This document shows, in pieces, positions 52,019-61,874 of a stretch of 64,000 nucleotides of DNA (position 1 is the stretch's first letter; the number at the start of each line of letters is the position of its first letter). The DNA is from Chromatiales bacterium (GTDB lineage: Bacteria; Pseudomonadota; Gammaproteobacteria; Steroidobacterales; GCA-2729495): assembly GCA_020831895.1 (NCBI GenBank), contig JAFIFS010000101.1:1-64000 (forward strand), read 5' to 3'. Below the pieces are notes generated by a model. That model was not told where the DNA came from. It ran no database searches and was given only the letters and a program-made list of their open reading frames with translations. Position numbers and translations under genes: made by a program.

Positions 52019-55000
52019 GCAGCATGTCGGGGCTGCCCGGCTATGCAGAACTTCACTGCATCAGCCATTTCACCTTCCTGCGCGGTGCCTCCTCGCCGGA
52101 GGAACTCGTGCAGGAGGCCGTGATGCTCGGGTACCGCGCGCTGGCGCTGACCGACGAGTGCTCGCTTGCCGGGATCGTGCGCGCGCATGTTGCGGCACGC
52201 GGACAGGGCCTGCGCCTGGTCAGCGGGAGCGAGTTCCGCTGCAGCGACGGCATGCGGCTGGTGCTGCTCGCGGCCTCGCGCAGCGGCTATGCGCAGCTGT
52301 CCGCACTGATCACGACCGCGCGGCGCGCAGCGGCCAAGGGCCAGTACCGGCTCGAGCGGGCAGACCTCACGCAGCCACTGGACGGCTGCCTGGCGCTGTG
52401 GCTGCCCGGCCGCCCGGTACGGCAGGATGAACTGGCCTTCCTCGCCGGGTGTTTTCCCGGCAGGCTCTGGATTGCCGTTGCGCTGCATCGACTTGGTGAC
52501 GACCAGCAGCGGCTTGCCATGCTCGCGGCGCTCGGCCGCTCTCATGGCGTGCCGCTCCTGGCCGCCGGCGACGTGCACATGCACCGGCGCAGCCGGCGCA
52601 TGCTGCAGGACACGCTGACTGCGATCCGGCTGCGTACCACGGTCGCCGCTGCCGGGCACCGGCTGTACCCGAACGGCGAGCGCTGCCTGCGTCCTCCGCG
52701 CCTGCTGGCGCGGCTGTACCCGCCGGAGCTGATCGACGAGACCGTGCGGCTGCTCGAGCGGGTCGAGTTCTCCCTCGACGAGCTGCGCTACGAGTATCCG
52801 CATGAGCTGGTGCCCGCGGGTCACACCCCGGACAGCTGGCTGACCGAGCTCGTCGGGCAGGGCATGTGCCGGCGCTGGCCTGGCGGCGCACCGGAGGCGG
52901 TGCGCCGCCAGATCGGGCACGAGCTCGGGCTGATCGCCGAACTTGGCTATGCCGCCTATTTCCTTACCGTGCATGACATCGTCAGCCATGCGCGTGGCCG
53001 GGGCATTCTCTGCCAGGGACGCGGCTCGGCCGCCAACTCCGCGGTCTGTTTCTGCCTAGGCATCACCGAGGTGGACCCGGCCCGTATGTCGCTGCTGTTC
53101 GAGCGATTCATCTCCCGTGAACGCAACGAGCCACCCGACATCGACGTCGATTTCGAGCACGAGCGCCGCGAGGAGGTGATCCAGTACATCTATGCAAAGT
53201 ACGGGCGCGAGCGCGCCGCGCTCGCCGCTACCGTGACCACCTATCGTCCGCGCAGCGCGATACGCGATGTCGGTCGCGCGCTCGGCATCGATGCCGCGGT
53301 CATTGACCGGCTGGCCAGGTCGATACAGTGGTGGGATGGGCAGGGGATCAGCGATGCCCAGCTGACCGGTGCCGGCCTGGATCCGGAAGGGCTGCCGGCG
53401 CGCCAGCTCCGCCACCTGGCTGGCGAACTGCTCGGCTTTCCGCGCCACCTGTCGCAGCATGTCGGCGGCTTCGTGATCTCGGAGCGGCCCCTGAGCGAGC
53501 TGGTGCCGGTCGAGAATGCAGCGATGCCGGGGCGCACGGTGATCCAGTGGGAAAAGGACGACCTCGAGCAGATGGGCCTGCTCAAGGTCGACGTGCTCGC
53601 GCTCGGCATGCTGACCGCGATCCGTCGCTGTCTTGACCTGGTCAATGCCCATGAGGGCAGCACGCTGACCCTGGCCGATATCCCGGCCGAAGATCCCCGG
53701 GTCTACGAGATGATCAGCCGGGCCGATACCGTCGGTGTGTTCCAGATCGAGTCGCGGGCGCAGATGGCAATGCTGCCGCGCCTGAAGCCACGCTGTTTCT
53801 ATGACCTCGTCATCGAGGTCGCGATCGTCAGGCCAGGGCCGATACAGGGCGAGATGGTGCACCCCTACCTGCGCAGGCGCAGCGGGCTCGAGCCGGTCAG
53901 CTATCCGGGCGAGGAGCTGCGCGGAGTGCTTGAACGGACCCTCGGCGTGCCGATCTTCCAGGAGCAGGTGATGCAGCTGGCGATCGTTGCCGCCGGTTTC
54001 TCGCCAGGGGAGGCCGATCGTCTGCGCCGGGCGATGGCGGCCTGGAAGCGCAGCGGCGGCATGCGCCCGTTTGCCGACCGGCTCATAGGCGGCATGCGCG
54101 CGCGTGGCTACAGCGAGGCATTTGCCCGCCAGATTTTCCACCAGATCGAGGGCTTTGGCGAATATGGTTTTCCGGAATCACATGCGGCCAGTTTCGCCCT
54201 GCTGGTCTATGTGTCGGCCTGGCTCAAGCGCTATCACCCGGCCGCATTCACCGCGGCCCTGCTGAACAGCCAGCCGATGGGTTTCTACGCGCCCGCACAG
54301 CTGGTGCAGGCGGCCCGGCGCCAGGGTGTAGAGCTGCGTCCGGTCGACGTCAATGCAAGCCACCGGGACTGCACGCTGGAGCCAGGCAGGGAGGGTCCGG
54401 CGCTGCGCCTGGGCCTGTGTATGGTGCAGGGGCTTTCCGTGCTGCATGCGGAGCAGCTGGTCGCTGCCCGTGGCGACAGGTCGTTTACCGGGCCGGATGA
54501 GCTGGCCACGCGCAGCCGCCTGCCAGGGGCCGTGCTGGAACGCCTGGCTGCTGCCGGTGCACTGGCCTCGCTCGCCGGTCACCGCCACCGTGCCCGCTGG
54601 CGGCTTGCCGGGCGGCCCGCGCCGCTGCCGCTGCTGCCTGACTCGCGCTTTCGCGAGGGCATACCGCTGCTGCGTGCGCCATCCGAGGCAGAGGACATCC
54701 ACGCCGACTACCATGCGACCGGGCTCAGCCTGCGCCGCCATCCGCTGGCGCTGCTGCGCGCGCGGCTGGCGGAGCGGCAGCTTTGCAGTGCGGCCGAACT
54801 GTATTCACGGCCGGATGGCGCGTGGCTGGCTGCGGCCGGTCTCGTGATCAGCCGTCAGCGCCCCGGCAGTGCGCACGGGACGGTTTTCGTCACGCTCGAG
54901 GACGAGACCGGGCAGGTCAATGTGATCGTTCACCCTCGCCTTGCCGGGCGTCAGCGCGGCGTGCTACTGCAGGCGCGCCTGATGGCGGTCACTGGCCACC

Positions 55001-55101
55001 TGCAGCGGCGTGATGGTGTGCTGCACCTGGTGGCCGGGGAGCTGGCAGATTTCAGCGAATGGCTGGGCCAGCTCAGGGTGGAGAGCCGGGATTTCCGCTG
55101 A
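52015..55101 (+). CDS. dnaE2: Error-prone DNA polymerase DnaE2 (ImuC)
   Basis: C-family polymerase used for SOS translesion synthesis. 1028 residues from GTG 52015 (ATG 52024 is an alternative). PHP domain at the N-terminus (AELHCISHFTFLRGASSPEELV, ALTDECSLAG), polymerase core with PPDIDVDFEHERREEVIQYI (about 374-393, catalytic Asp pair), FPRHLSQHVGGFVIS, then FGEYGFPESHAASFALLVYVSAWLK (about 710-734) and a C-terminal OB fold (VFVTLEDETGQVNVIVHP, about 961). The shorter C-terminus and operon with imuAB distinguish it from replicative DnaE. Confidence 0.96.
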   Translation: MSSMSGLPGYAELHCISHFTFLRGASSPEELVQEAVMLGYRALALTDECSLAGIVRAHVAARGQGLRLVSGSEFRCSDGMRLVLLAASRSGYAQLSALITTARRAAAKGQYRLERADLTQPLDGCLALWLPGRPVRQDELAFLAGCFPGRLWIAVALHRLGDDQQRLAMLAALGRSHGVPLLAAGDVHMHRRSRRMLQDTLTAIRLRTTVAAAGHRLYPNGERCLRPPRLLARLYPPELIDETVRLLERVEFSLDELRYEYPHELVPAGHTPDSWLTELVGQGMCRRWPGGAPEAVRRQIGHELGLIAELGYAAYFLTVHDIVSHARGRGILCQGRGSAANSAVCFCLGITEVDPARMSLLFERFISRERNEPPDIDVDFEHERREEVIQYIYAKYGRERAALAATVTTYRPRSAIRDVGRALGIDAAVIDRLARSIQWWDGQGISDAQLTGAGLDPEGLPARQLRHLAGELLGFPRHLSQHVGGFVISERPLSELVPVENAAMPGRTVIQWEKDDLEQMGLLKVDVLALGMLTAIRRCLDLVNAHEGSTLTLADIPAEDPRVYEMISRADTVGVFQIESRAQMAMLPRLKPRCFYDLVIEVAIVRPGPIQGEMVHPYLRRRSGLEPVSYPGEELRGVLERTLGVPIFQEQVMQLAIVAAGFSPGEADRLRRAMAAWKRSGGMRPFADRLIGGMRARGYSEAFARQIFHQIEGFGEYGFPESHAASFALLVYVSAWLKRYHPAAFTAALLNSQPMGFYAPAQLVQAARRQGVELRPVDVNASHRDCTLEPGREGPALRLGLCMVQGLSVLHAEQLVAARGDRSFTGPDELATRSRLPGAVLERLAAAGALASLAGHRHRARWRLAGRPAPLPLLPDSRFREGIPLLRAPSEAEDIHADYHATGLSLRRHPLALLRARLAERQLCSAAELYSRPDGAWLAAAGLVISRQRPGSAHGTVFVTLEDETGQVNVIVHPRLAGRQRGVLLQARLMAVTGHLQRRDGVLHLVAGELADFSEWLGQLRVESRDFR

Positions 55102-55118
55102 CGGCGGCCCGGTCCCGC

Positions 55119-55400
55119 TCAGTCTTCGAGGTCGTAGTCCTCGAAGTCCATGATGTCGCGGAACGTGCGCCGCTCTTCCATGTACTGCTCGAGCTTGCGC
55201 CGCGCGCTCATCGTCGGGCCTCCGCCCGCATCCGACTCGATGCGTGCGATCAGGTCCTCGACGTTGATCTCCACCGAGTCTTCGCCGATCGGATCATCGC
55301 TGTCGGCATCGACCTCTACTTCATCGGCCTCTTCGTCCCCGTCGTCTTCGGCAACGACCTCGTCGTCGAGCCCGGAAAGCCCGTCCGTATCGTCATTCAT
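55119..55400 (-). CDS. Small acidic protein, PA3496-family-like
   Basis: 93 residues: a very acidic first half (Asp/Glu about one residue in two) and a conserved-looking C-terminus SARRKLEQYMEERRTFRDIMDFEDYDLED. The arrangement of an acidic stretch followed by an RRxLExxxEExxxRxxxxDF helix resembles the small PA3496-type proteins of gammaproteobacteria, whose function is unknown; this family call is tentative. ATG 55400 is preceded by AGGAAGG at good spacing, better than the in-frame upstream start at 55418. It has its own well-formed promoter and converges with dnaE2 (17 bases between stops). Confidence 0.65.
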   Translation of the reverse strand: MNDDTDGLSGLDDEVVAEDDGDEEADEVEVDADSDDPIGEDSVEINVEDLIARIESDAGGGPTMSARRKLEQYMEERRTFRDIMDFEDYDLED

Positions 55401-55457
55401 TGCCTTCCTGCGCCCCATTGTTCCGCGCTCGTACCCGCTCCCACGGTATTCGCGGCC

Positions 55458-55486
55458 CTTATAATCGCAATCCCGGCAGCTGACAA
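55458..55486 (-). promoter_or_regulatory. Sigma-70 promoter of the small acidic protein gene
   Basis: On the minus strand TTGTCA (55486-55481, 5 of 6), a 17-base spacer and TATAAG (55463-55458, 5 of 6). Start of transcription near 55451, giving a leader of about 50 bases before the ATG at 55400. Confidence 0.7.
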
Positions 55487-55502
55487 TAGCGACTTATGTG
55501 AA

Positions 55503-55518
55503 GTGCGCAGCAGCGCAC
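55503..55518. other. Perfect hairpin after gspF
   Basis: GTGCGC, a 4-base loop, GCGCAC: a perfect 6-bp stem 30 bases beyond the gspF stop on the minus strand. There is no T-run, so it is at best a weak or Rho-assisted terminator separating gspF from the next gene. Confidence 0.35.
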
Positions 55519-55548
55519 GAAACGGGCTGAGGCGGGCGCCGCCGGCCG

Positions 55549-56763
55549 TCAGTCCAGCAGCTGGTTGAACTCGAAGATCGGCAGCAGGATCGCCAGCACG
55601 ATGAGCAGCACGATGGCGCCCATGCCCACGATCAGCGCAGGCCCGAGCAGGCCGAGCAGCGTGCCGATCAGGCTCGTCATCTCCCGCTCCTGGTGCGTGG
55701 CGGCGCGCTCGAGCATGGTTTCCAGCTGCCCGCTGGTTTCTCCCGCCGAGATCAGGTGGATGCAGATGGGCGGGAAATAGCCGCTGCTTCCCAGCGAGCG
55801 GCCGATCGGCGCGCCCTCGCGCACCCGCGCCGTCGCGTCCTCGACCGCATCACGCATGGGCAGATTGCCGAGCACCTGCCCGGAGATGCGCAGGGCCTCG
55901 AGCACTGGGACCCCGCTGCCGCTCAGGATGCTCAAGGTGCGCGTGAAGCGCGCCGTGTTGCTGCCGCGCACGATCTTGCCGGCGACCGGGACGCGCAGCG
56001 CGATGCGGTCGAAGCGTCTGCGCGGCCCTGGCTGACGCAGCAGCTGGCGTGTGGCGAAAGCGAGTACCGCCAGCAGCACGAGCAGCAGCAGGCCTTGGTC
56101 GCGGAGGAAATCGCTGAGGGTGATCAGGCCCGTGGTCAGGCGCGGCAGATCGCGTCCGGTGTTGTCGAACACGCCGACCACCTGTGGCACCACGCTGACC
56201 ATCATGAAGCTGATGATCGCGACCGCGAACAACACCAGCATCACGGGGTAGATAGTTGCCTGGCGGATGCTGTCGCGCATGACCTGCCGGTTCTCGGTGT
56301 AGTCGGCGAGCCGCTCGAGCACTGCATCCAGGTGGCCTGACTGCTCGCCGGCGGCCACCGTCGCCCGGTACAGCTCCGGGAAGGCCTTGGGGAAATCGGC
56401 CAGGCCCGCCGCCAGCGTGTGGCCCTCCATGACCTTCGCCCGTACACCCAGCAGGATGCTCTTGACGCGCGGGGCCTCGGTCTGCTCGGCCGTTGCGGTC
56501 AGCGCCTCCTCCAGCGGCAGCCCGGAGCGCATCAGCGTCGCCAGCTGGCGCGTGGCCAGGGCAAGGTCCGCGGCGGACATGCCCGGGCGCAGCGAGAAGG
56601 CCTGCTGACGACTGGCTTCCCGTCTGGCCACTTCCGTGACCGAGACTGGCAGCAGCCGTTGTTCGCGCAGCAGCTGGCGGACCTGGCGGGGCGTGTCGCC
56701 CTCGATGACCCCGCGCCGTTCCTTGCCGAGCGCGTCGACCGCGGTGTACTCGAACGCACCCAT
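55549..56763 (-). CDS. gspF: Type II secretion inner-membrane platform protein GspF
   Basis: 404 residues, GspF/PilC family. N-terminal FEYTAVDALGKERRGVIEGDTPRQVRQLLREQRLLPVSV is the standard start; two GspF repeats (about 70-190 and 270-395) each with helical bundle and membrane helices (VMLVLFAVAIISFMMVSVVP near 180; LGPALIVGMGAIVLLIVLAILLPIFEFN at the end). Signature PLEEALTATAEQTEAPRVKSIL in repeat one and GVPVLEALRISGQVLGN in repeat two. It begins at the last base of gspE. No pseudopilin gene gspG follows in the window. Confidence 0.94.
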   Translation of the reverse strand: MGAFEYTAVDALGKERRGVIEGDTPRQVRQLLREQRLLPVSVTEVARREASRQQAFSLRPGMSAADLALATRQLATLMRSGLPLEEALTATAEQTEAPRVKSILLGVRAKVMEGHTLAAGLADFPKAFPELYRATVAAGEQSGHLDAVLERLADYTENRQVMRDSIRQATIYPVMLVLFAVAIISFMMVSVVPQVVGVFDNTGRDLPRLTTGLITLSDFLRDQGLLLLVLLAVLAFATRQLLRQPGPRRRFDRIALRVPVAGKIVRGSNTARFTRTLSILSGSGVPVLEALRISGQVLGNLPMRDAVEDATARVREGAPIGRSLGSSGYFPPICIHLISAGETSGQLETMLERAATHQEREMTSLIGTLLGLLGPALIVGMGAIVLLIVLAILLPIFEFNQLLD

Positions 56764-58307
56764 CAGTCGGCGCGGGTCACCCGCATCACTTCCTCGAGGG
56801 TCGTGACCCCGGCCAGCACCTGCCGCAGGCCGTCATCCCGGATGCCGGGGCTCAGTGTGCGCGCGTAGCGCTCGAGCTCATGCTCGCCGGCCCCGTCGTG
56901 AATCATCGTCCTCAGGCGGTCGTCGATCGGGACGAGCTCATAGATGCCCGTGCGTCCCTTGTAGCCGCCACCCGCGGCGCTTACGTCGGCACGGTACAGC
57001 GTCGGTGGGTCGGAGGGGTCCAGCCCCATCAGGCGGCATTCGTACTCCGATGCGGTGCAGGGCAGGCGTGTCGCCGGGTCGAGCACACGGACCAGGCGCT
57101 GGGCCACCACGCCGATCAGGCTGGAGGAGAGCAGGAAAGGCTCGACGCCCATGTCACGAAGGCGGGTCACGGCCCCGACGGCTGTGTTGGTATGCAGCGT
57201 GGACAGCACGAGGTGGCCCGTCAGGCTGGCCTGCACGGCGATTTCGGCGGTCTCCAGGTCGCGGATCTCGCCGACCATCACGACGTCAGGGTCCTGGCGC
57301 AGGATCGCCCGCAGCCCACGCGCGAAGGTCATGTCCACCTTCGTATTGACCTGTGACTGCCCGATGCCGTCCAGGTAGTACTCGATCGGATCCTCGACAG
57401 TCATGATGTTGCGGGTGTTGTCGTTGATCTGCTCAAGCCCCGCATACAGCGTGGTGGTCTTGCCCGACCCGGTGGGTCCCGTCACGAGTATGATCCCGTG
57501 CGGCTTGTGGATCAGGGCATCCATCAGCGACCGGGTGCGGGGCTCCATGCCCAGGTGCTGCAGGTTCAGGCGGCCTGCCTGCTTGTCGAGCAGGCGGAGC
57601 ACCACGCGCTCACCGTGGCCCGAGGGCATGGTCGACACGCGCACGTCCACCGCCCGCCCGGCGATGCGCAGCGAGAAACGCCCGTCCTGCGGCAGCCGCT
57701 TCTCGGCGATGTCGAGCCTCGACATCACCTTGATGCGCGAGACCACCAGCGGTGCGACCGCGCGGCGGGACTGAAGCACCTCGCGGAGCACGCCGTCGAC
57801 CCTGAAGCGGACGACCAGCCGGTTCTCATAGGGCTCGACGTGTATGTCCGAGGCGTTGTCCTTGATCGCTGCCGTCAGCAGCGCGTTGATCAGCCGGATG
57901 ATTGGCGCATCGTCGTCGCTCTCCAGAAGGTCAGAGGGCTCGGGCAGGTCCTGCGCGACCTGCAGCAGGTCCGTGTCCTCCCCCAGGCCATCGACCATCT
58001 GCATGGTGCTGTTGGATTCCCGTTCATAGACCTGCTGCAGCTGCTGGTCGAACTCCGCGCCACTGACCTGGTGCAGCTGCAGGGGTCGGCCGATGAAGCG
58101 CCGGACCTCGGCCAGTGCTGTCGCGCTGATCTCGGGTCTCACCAGGACGCGCGCGCTGTCCGCGGTGACCTCCTGCACGAGCACGCCATGGCGGCGAGCG
58201 AACGGGAACGGAAGCATGCGGCGCAGCGCCAGGGCGTCACCGATGGGCCCACCCGCGCTGTCCGGTACCGGCTGGGGCATGAAGATCGCGGATTCGGCGC
58301 TACTCAT
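56763..58307 (-). CDS. gspE: Type II secretion ATPase GspE, without the zinc tetracysteine
   Basis: Hexameric ATPase driving pseudopilus assembly, 514 residues. N-terminal GspE/XpsE domain (about 20-130), then Walker [16 protein letters not shown] (about 284-298), Asp box [13 protein letters not shown], Walker [38 protein letters not shown] (about 347-383). Where the zinc-binding CxxC pairs normally sit the sequence is [10 protein letters not shown] and [12 protein letters not shown], so all four cysteines are absent although the surrounding [14 protein letters not shown] is typical. Overlaps gspD by 8 bases. Confidence 0.94.
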   Translation of the reverse strand: MSSAESAIFMPQPVPDSAGGPIGDALALRRMLPFPFARRHGVLVQEVTADSARVLVRPEISATALAEVRRFIGRPLQLHQVSGAEFDQQLQQVYERESNSTMQMVDGLGEDTDLLQVAQDLPEPSDLLESDDDAPIIRLINALLTAAIKDNASDIHVEPYENRLVVRFRVDGVLREVLQSRRAVAPLVVSRIKVMSRLDIAEKRLPQDGRFSLRIAGRAVDVRVSTMPSGHGERVVLRLLDKQAGRLNLQHLGMEPRTRSLMDALIHKPHGIILVTGPTGSGKTTTLYAGLEQINDNTRNIMTVEDPIEYYLDGIGQSQVNTKVDMTFARGLRAILRQDPDVVMVGEIRDLETAEIAVQASLTGHLVLSTLHTNTAVGAVTRLRDMGVEPFLLSSSLIGVVAQRLVRVLDPATRLPCTASEYECRLMGLDPSDPPTLYRADVSAAGGGYKGRTGIYELVPIDDRLRTMIHDGAGEHELERYARTLSPGIRDDGLRQVLAGVTTLEEVMRVTRAD

Positions 58308-60279
58308 CCGTGGCGAGGTCCCTGAGGTCTATTGCCCGCTCTTCTGCGTCGTCGAACACCTGCTCCGGCAGTTCGGGGAGTATGGCACGCGTCTCGCCGC
58401 GCAGCAGCGGCACGCGCCCGGGTTGCTGTTCCAGCTGCATGTTCCGCACGAAGTTGTACTTGGCATTGGTCTCGAACGCGACCTGGGCGTCATCACGCAG
58501 GATGGTCGGCCTGATGAACACCATCAGGTTGGTCTTCACCTTGTTGACACTGGAGGCCCGGAACAGGGCGCCCACGAGCGGCAGGCTGCCGAGCACCGGC
58601 ACCCGGCTCTGCGTCTCGCGCAGATCCTCCTGCAGCAGGCCGCCCAGGACCAGTATGCCGCCATCCTCGACGATCACGGTCGTGTTGATATTTCGGTTAT
58701 TGGTGACCAGGTCCACCGCCTGCGTCGTTTCCGAGACGCTGGAGATCTCCTGCTCAATCTTCAGCCGGACCGCATTGCCCTCGTTGATCTTAGGCGTGAG
58801 CTTCAGCAGCAGTCCGACCTGCTCGCGCTGGATCGTCTGGAAAGGGTTGACGACGCCGCCCGTGCCGGTCTGCGTGCCCGTGCTGGTGAACTGCCCCGTG
58901 ACGAAGGGCACTTGCTGGCCGACGCGAATCTCCGCCTCCTCGTTGTCCATTGTGACGAGGATCGGCGTGCCTAGCAGGTTCGTGTTGCTGTCGGCCTCAA
59001 GCGCCTCGATCAGGGCGACGAAACTGGTGCCCGAGCCGGAGACGCGGCCGACGCCCACGGTCATGCCGCTGCCGATCAGCGAGGCCGGGTTGGTCGTGCC
59101 TGCGCCGCCAATCAGGGCGCCACCCAGGCCGACGACACCGCGGGTACCCGGGAAGTTCGTGACGCCCACGGCGTTCTGCAGGTCGGCGTCGGCAATGGCC
59201 CAGGTGACACCGAGATCGGCCGCGCGGTCCGAGGAGACCTCGACGATGATGGCTTCCACCAGCACCTGAAGGCGGCGAATGTCCAGCTTGTCGATCACCG
59301 ACATGATCGAGCGCATGCGCCGGGGCGGAGCCGTGATGATCAGCGCATTCGTGGCCTCGTCAGCCCAGATATTGACCGCCACTGCCGTGCCGGGCGGCCC
59401 TTCCGCAGTGGCGCCGCGCCCGTTGCTGTCGGCGAACTGGGCCTGGAGGCGCGAGGCCAGATCTGTCGCGTCCGTGTAGCGCAGGTAGCGCACCTGCGTG
59501 TCGCCGATCTCTTCAAGCGGCGTGTCGAGCCAGGTGATCAGCGTCCGGGCCCGCAGCCGCTCGGTGCGGTCGCCGCTGACAAGTACGCTGTTGCTGCGGT
59601 CGTCGGCGACCAGCGTCGCCCGGGGCACCCCCCCGCCTTCGGCCTGCTGCGCGCCCTGGTTCAGGGTCTGGATGACGCGGACGATCTCGTTTGCCGTGGC
59701 GAACTCGAGCCGGATCACCTCGACGTCATCGTCGCCGCTCTGGTCTATGCGACGGATGATGCGCGACATCCGCTCAACGTTGGCAGCCCGGTCGGAGATG
59801 ATCAGCACGTTGGAGGGCGGGTGTGCGGCGAGGTGCCCGAACTGGGGGATGAGCGGGCGCAGTATTGGCACCAGCTGCGCTGCCGCCACCTTCCGCACGG
59901 CGATCACCTGCGTGACGAGGTCGTCCGGGCGCCAGTCGCGTGGATCACCGAGCTCCGCGCCCGGCACCTGGCGGGCGTTGGCGTCCGGGATGATCCGGAT
60001 GATTTCGCCCGAGGGCACCGCGACGAAGCCGTAGACCGCCAGGATGGACAGGAAGGCCTCGTAGAAGGCATCCGGCGACATCGGGCTCGCCGAGATCATC
60101 GTGACCTGGGCGCGCACGCGCGGGTCGAGCACGAAGTTGCGGCCCGTGACCTCGCCCACGGCCTCGATGACCTGGCGGATGTCGGCGTCCTTGTAATTCG
60201 GCGTGATGGTGGCCTGCTGGGCTAAGGCCGGCGGCAGTGCGAGCAGCAGGAGTGCCAGGACAGGAGTCAGCCTGCTCAC
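58300..60279 (-). CDS. gspD: Type II secretion outer-membrane secretin GspD
   Basis: 659 residues. Sec signal [19 protein letters not shown] (cleavage near 20), N0 domain ([28 protein letters not shown], about 27-55), N1-N3 domains with [24 protein letters not shown] and [17 protein letters not shown] repeats, and the secretin domain (about 330-590) with [66 protein letters not shown] and [17 protein letters not shown]-terminal tail of about 55 residues remains. First of the structural genes after gspC, overlapping it by 4 bases. Confidence 0.96.
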   Translation of the reverse strand: MSRLTPVLALLLLALPPALAQQATITPNYKDADIRQVIEAVGEVTGRNFVLDPRVRAQVTMISASPMSPDAFYEAFLSILAVYGFVAVPSGEIIRIIPDANARQVPGAELGDPRDWRPDDLVTQVIAVRKVAAAQLVPILRPLIPQFGHLAAHPPSNVLIISDRAANVERMSRIIRRIDQSGDDDVEVIRLEFATANEIVRVIQTLNQGAQQAEGGGVPRATLVADDRSNSVLVSGDRTERLRARTLITWLDTPLEEIGDTQVRYLRYTDATDLASRLQAQFADSNGRGATAEGPPGTAVAVNIWADEATNALIITAPPRRMRSIMSVIDKLDIRRLQVLVEAIIVEVSSDRAADLGVTWAIADADLQNAVGVTNFPGTRGVVGLGGALIGGAGTTNPASLIGSGMTVGVGRVSGSGTSFVALIEALEADSNTNLLGTPILVTMDNEEAEIRVGQQVPFVTGQFTSTGTQTGTGGVVNPFQTIQREQVGLLLKLTPKINEGNAVRLKIEQEISSVSETTQAVDLVTNNRNINTTVIVEDGGILVLGGLLQEDLRETQSRVPVLGSLPLVGALFRASSVNKVKTNLMVFIRPTILRDDAQVAFETNAKYNFVRNMQLEQQPGRVPLLRGETRAILPELPEQVFDDAEERAIDLRDLATDE

Positions 60280-61247
60280 TCAGTCACGCCTCCGCTCACA
60301 TCGATCTGGCTCAGGTCCACCTGGAGTGTCTCGGGTTGTCCGTCTCGTTCAAGGGTCAGGGTCACTAGGGTGCTCTCTTCAAGGCTGTTGAAAATCTCCA
60401 TGCCCTGGGCCGGGTTGTCCAGCGGCATGCCGTTGATCTCGGTGACCAGGTCCCCGGAGCGCAGGCCGAGGGCGTTGAAGCGCTGGCGGTTGGGACCGGG
60501 AAACAGCCGGAAGCCGCGCAGCTGACCGTCCGGCATGAACGGGGTAGGCCGCACGATTTCCAGAAAACCGGCCTGGCTCTGTGCGATCAGCTCCTGCACG
60601 CTGCCCGGTGCGGGCTCGGTGCGTGGCTGGGCCGGCGGTGGTCTTGCACCTCGCAGCTGCTGGGCAGGGGCGGCAGCCGGCGCGCGGGCGGCGGCCGGCT
60701 GACCCGCGCCTCCGGACGTATCGCGCGGCAGGCGCAGCACCTCGAGGCTGCCGTTGCGGTTCAGTATCACGCGGTCGAGCTGGACCCGGTGCAGGCGTGC
60801 GCCGCCAGGAATGCTGTCCTCGAGGAAGTAGACGCGCTCGACACCGCTGGCATCCGCGATGATCGCGTGGGCGAAGCGGCTGTCGTCGGCCATCACCGCC
60901 CCGCGCAGGCGAAGGTTGAGGCGTGTATCCGGGGCGTCGTCGATGTCGTCCTCGACCACGGCTGCCGCCGCGGGTTCGGGAGCGGCGCTGGCCTCGCCGA
61001 ACAGCCTTGCCGAGACGATGCGCTGTGGGTCCACCGAGGTGGCAGGCTGCCGGGCGCTGCCTGTCAAGGGCGGCGGCGGGATCCAGACGGGGTCGGGTTG
61101 CGGCCATGCCAGCCAGGCCAGGCGAGCCGCATACCAGCCGATCAGCAGCACCATGAGCAGCGAGACCCAGAACGGGCCCTGCTCGCTGACGCGGGCAAGC
61201 AGCTGCGGGTTCAGCCCCGCGCTGAACCGGTTGAGCAGATCCTGCAT
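60276..61247 (-). CDS. gspC: Type II secretion inner-membrane protein GspC
   Basis: Links the inner-membrane platform to the secretin. A single membrane helix (PFWVSLLMVLLIGWYAARLAWLAW, about residues 26-48), the homology region (VSARLFGEASA, LNLRLRGAVMADDSRFAHAIIADASGVERVYFLED, about 75-150), a Pro/Ala-rich linker and a C-terminal PDZ domain (FRLFPGPNRQRFNALGLRSGDLVTEINGMPLDNPAQGMEIFNSL, about 250-295). ATG 61247 (MQDLLNRFSAGLN) looks like a GspC N-terminus and gives 323 residues; ATG 61319 would add 24 residues but coincides with a candidate -10. The longer frame to 61613 is non-coding. Confidence 0.88.
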   Translation of the reverse strand: MQDLLNRFSAGLNPQLLARVSEQGPFWVSLLMVLLIGWYAARLAWLAWPQPDPVWIPPPPLTGSARQPATSVDPQRIVSARLFGEASAAPEPAAAAVVEDDIDDAPDTRLNLRLRGAVMADDSRFAHAIIADASGVERVYFLEDSIPGGARLHRVQLDRVILNRNGSLEVLRLPRDTSGGAGQPAAARAPAAAPAQQLRGARPPPAQPRTEPAPGSVQELIAQSQAGFLEIVRPTPFMPDGQLRGFRLFPGPNRQRFNALGLRSGDLVTEINGMPLDNPAQGMEIFNSLEESTLVTLTLERDGQPETLQVDLSQIDVSGGVTE

Positions 61248-61317
61248 GTTCACGATAGGGTCTGCAGCCTCCGCCGCACGCTGCTGCCATCTGCCAAAAG
61301 TGGCTGATCTGTCCAGC

Positions 61318-61345
61318 ATGATAGACACTCGCCCCAGCCGTGCAA
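61318..61345 (-). promoter_or_regulatory. Candidate promoter of gspCDEF
   Basis: On the minus strand TTGCAC (61345-61340, 4 of 6), a 16-base spacer and TATCAT (61323-61318, 5 of 6). The -10 contains the ATG at 61319, so if used, translation must start further down, at 61247. Confidence 0.45.
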
Positions 61346-61513
61346 GTGACAGAATCACTACAATCGAGGCTTCTGCGGCGCACCAAGTCGTTGGCGCGGG
61401 GCATCGGGCTGGTAAAGGATGGCCCCTGACGGCATCCAGCGGCAGGGCTCCCGGCGAATAAGGTAGTATTTTCGGGATAAATCCCCATACCCAGGGAGTG
61501 ACCCGGCAGGAAC
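61346..61513. other. Spacer between gspC promoter and clpS
   Basis: This gap should contain the clpS promoter. An AT-richer patch at 61456-61482 (TAGTATTTT, then GGATAAAT) is the likely place, but no good -35 pairs with it. The cspD gene that lies beside clpS in enteric bacteria is absent. Confidence 0.35.
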
Positions 61514-61873
61514 ATGGATCCGCGACCCGATTGCATGGCAGGCGACAGTGACAGTACCCGGACAGGACGCCCGGACGACGGGCGTGGTCTGGCGCTCGAG
61601 GAGGCACGGCCAAAGGTCAAGCGGCCGCCGCTCTACCGCGTGGTGCTGGTCAACGACGACTACACACCGATGGAATTCGTCGTGGAGGTGCTCGAGATGA
61701 TTTTCGGCATGGATCGGCCCAAGGCGACGCGCGTGATGCTCGAGGTGCATACCAAGGGCAAGGGCGTCTGCGGCGTCTATACCTACGAGATTGCAGAAAC
61801 CAAGGTGGCGCAGGTGAGCGCGCTGGCGCAGCAGCACCAGCACCCGCTGCTGTGCACCCTGGAGGAGACCTGA
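61514..61873 (+). CDS. clpS: ClpA adaptor protein ClpS
   Basis: N-end-rule adaptor that delivers substrates with bulky N-terminal residues to ClpAP. 119 residues: disordered N-terminus, then [29 protein letters not shown] (about residues 38-66, the NDDYTPM substrate pocket), [28 protein letters not shown] (about 71-98). The His of HTKGKG is conserved. ATG 61514 or 61535 may be the start; 61514 has AGGA just upstream. clpA follows after 1 base. Confidence 0.95.
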   Translation: MDPRPDCMAGDSDSTRTGRPDDGRGLALEEARPKVKRPPLYRVVLVNDDYTPMEFVVEVLEMIFGMDRPKATRVMLEVHTKGKGVCGVYTYEIAETKVAQVSALAQQHQHPLLCTLEET

Positions 61874-61874
61874 G

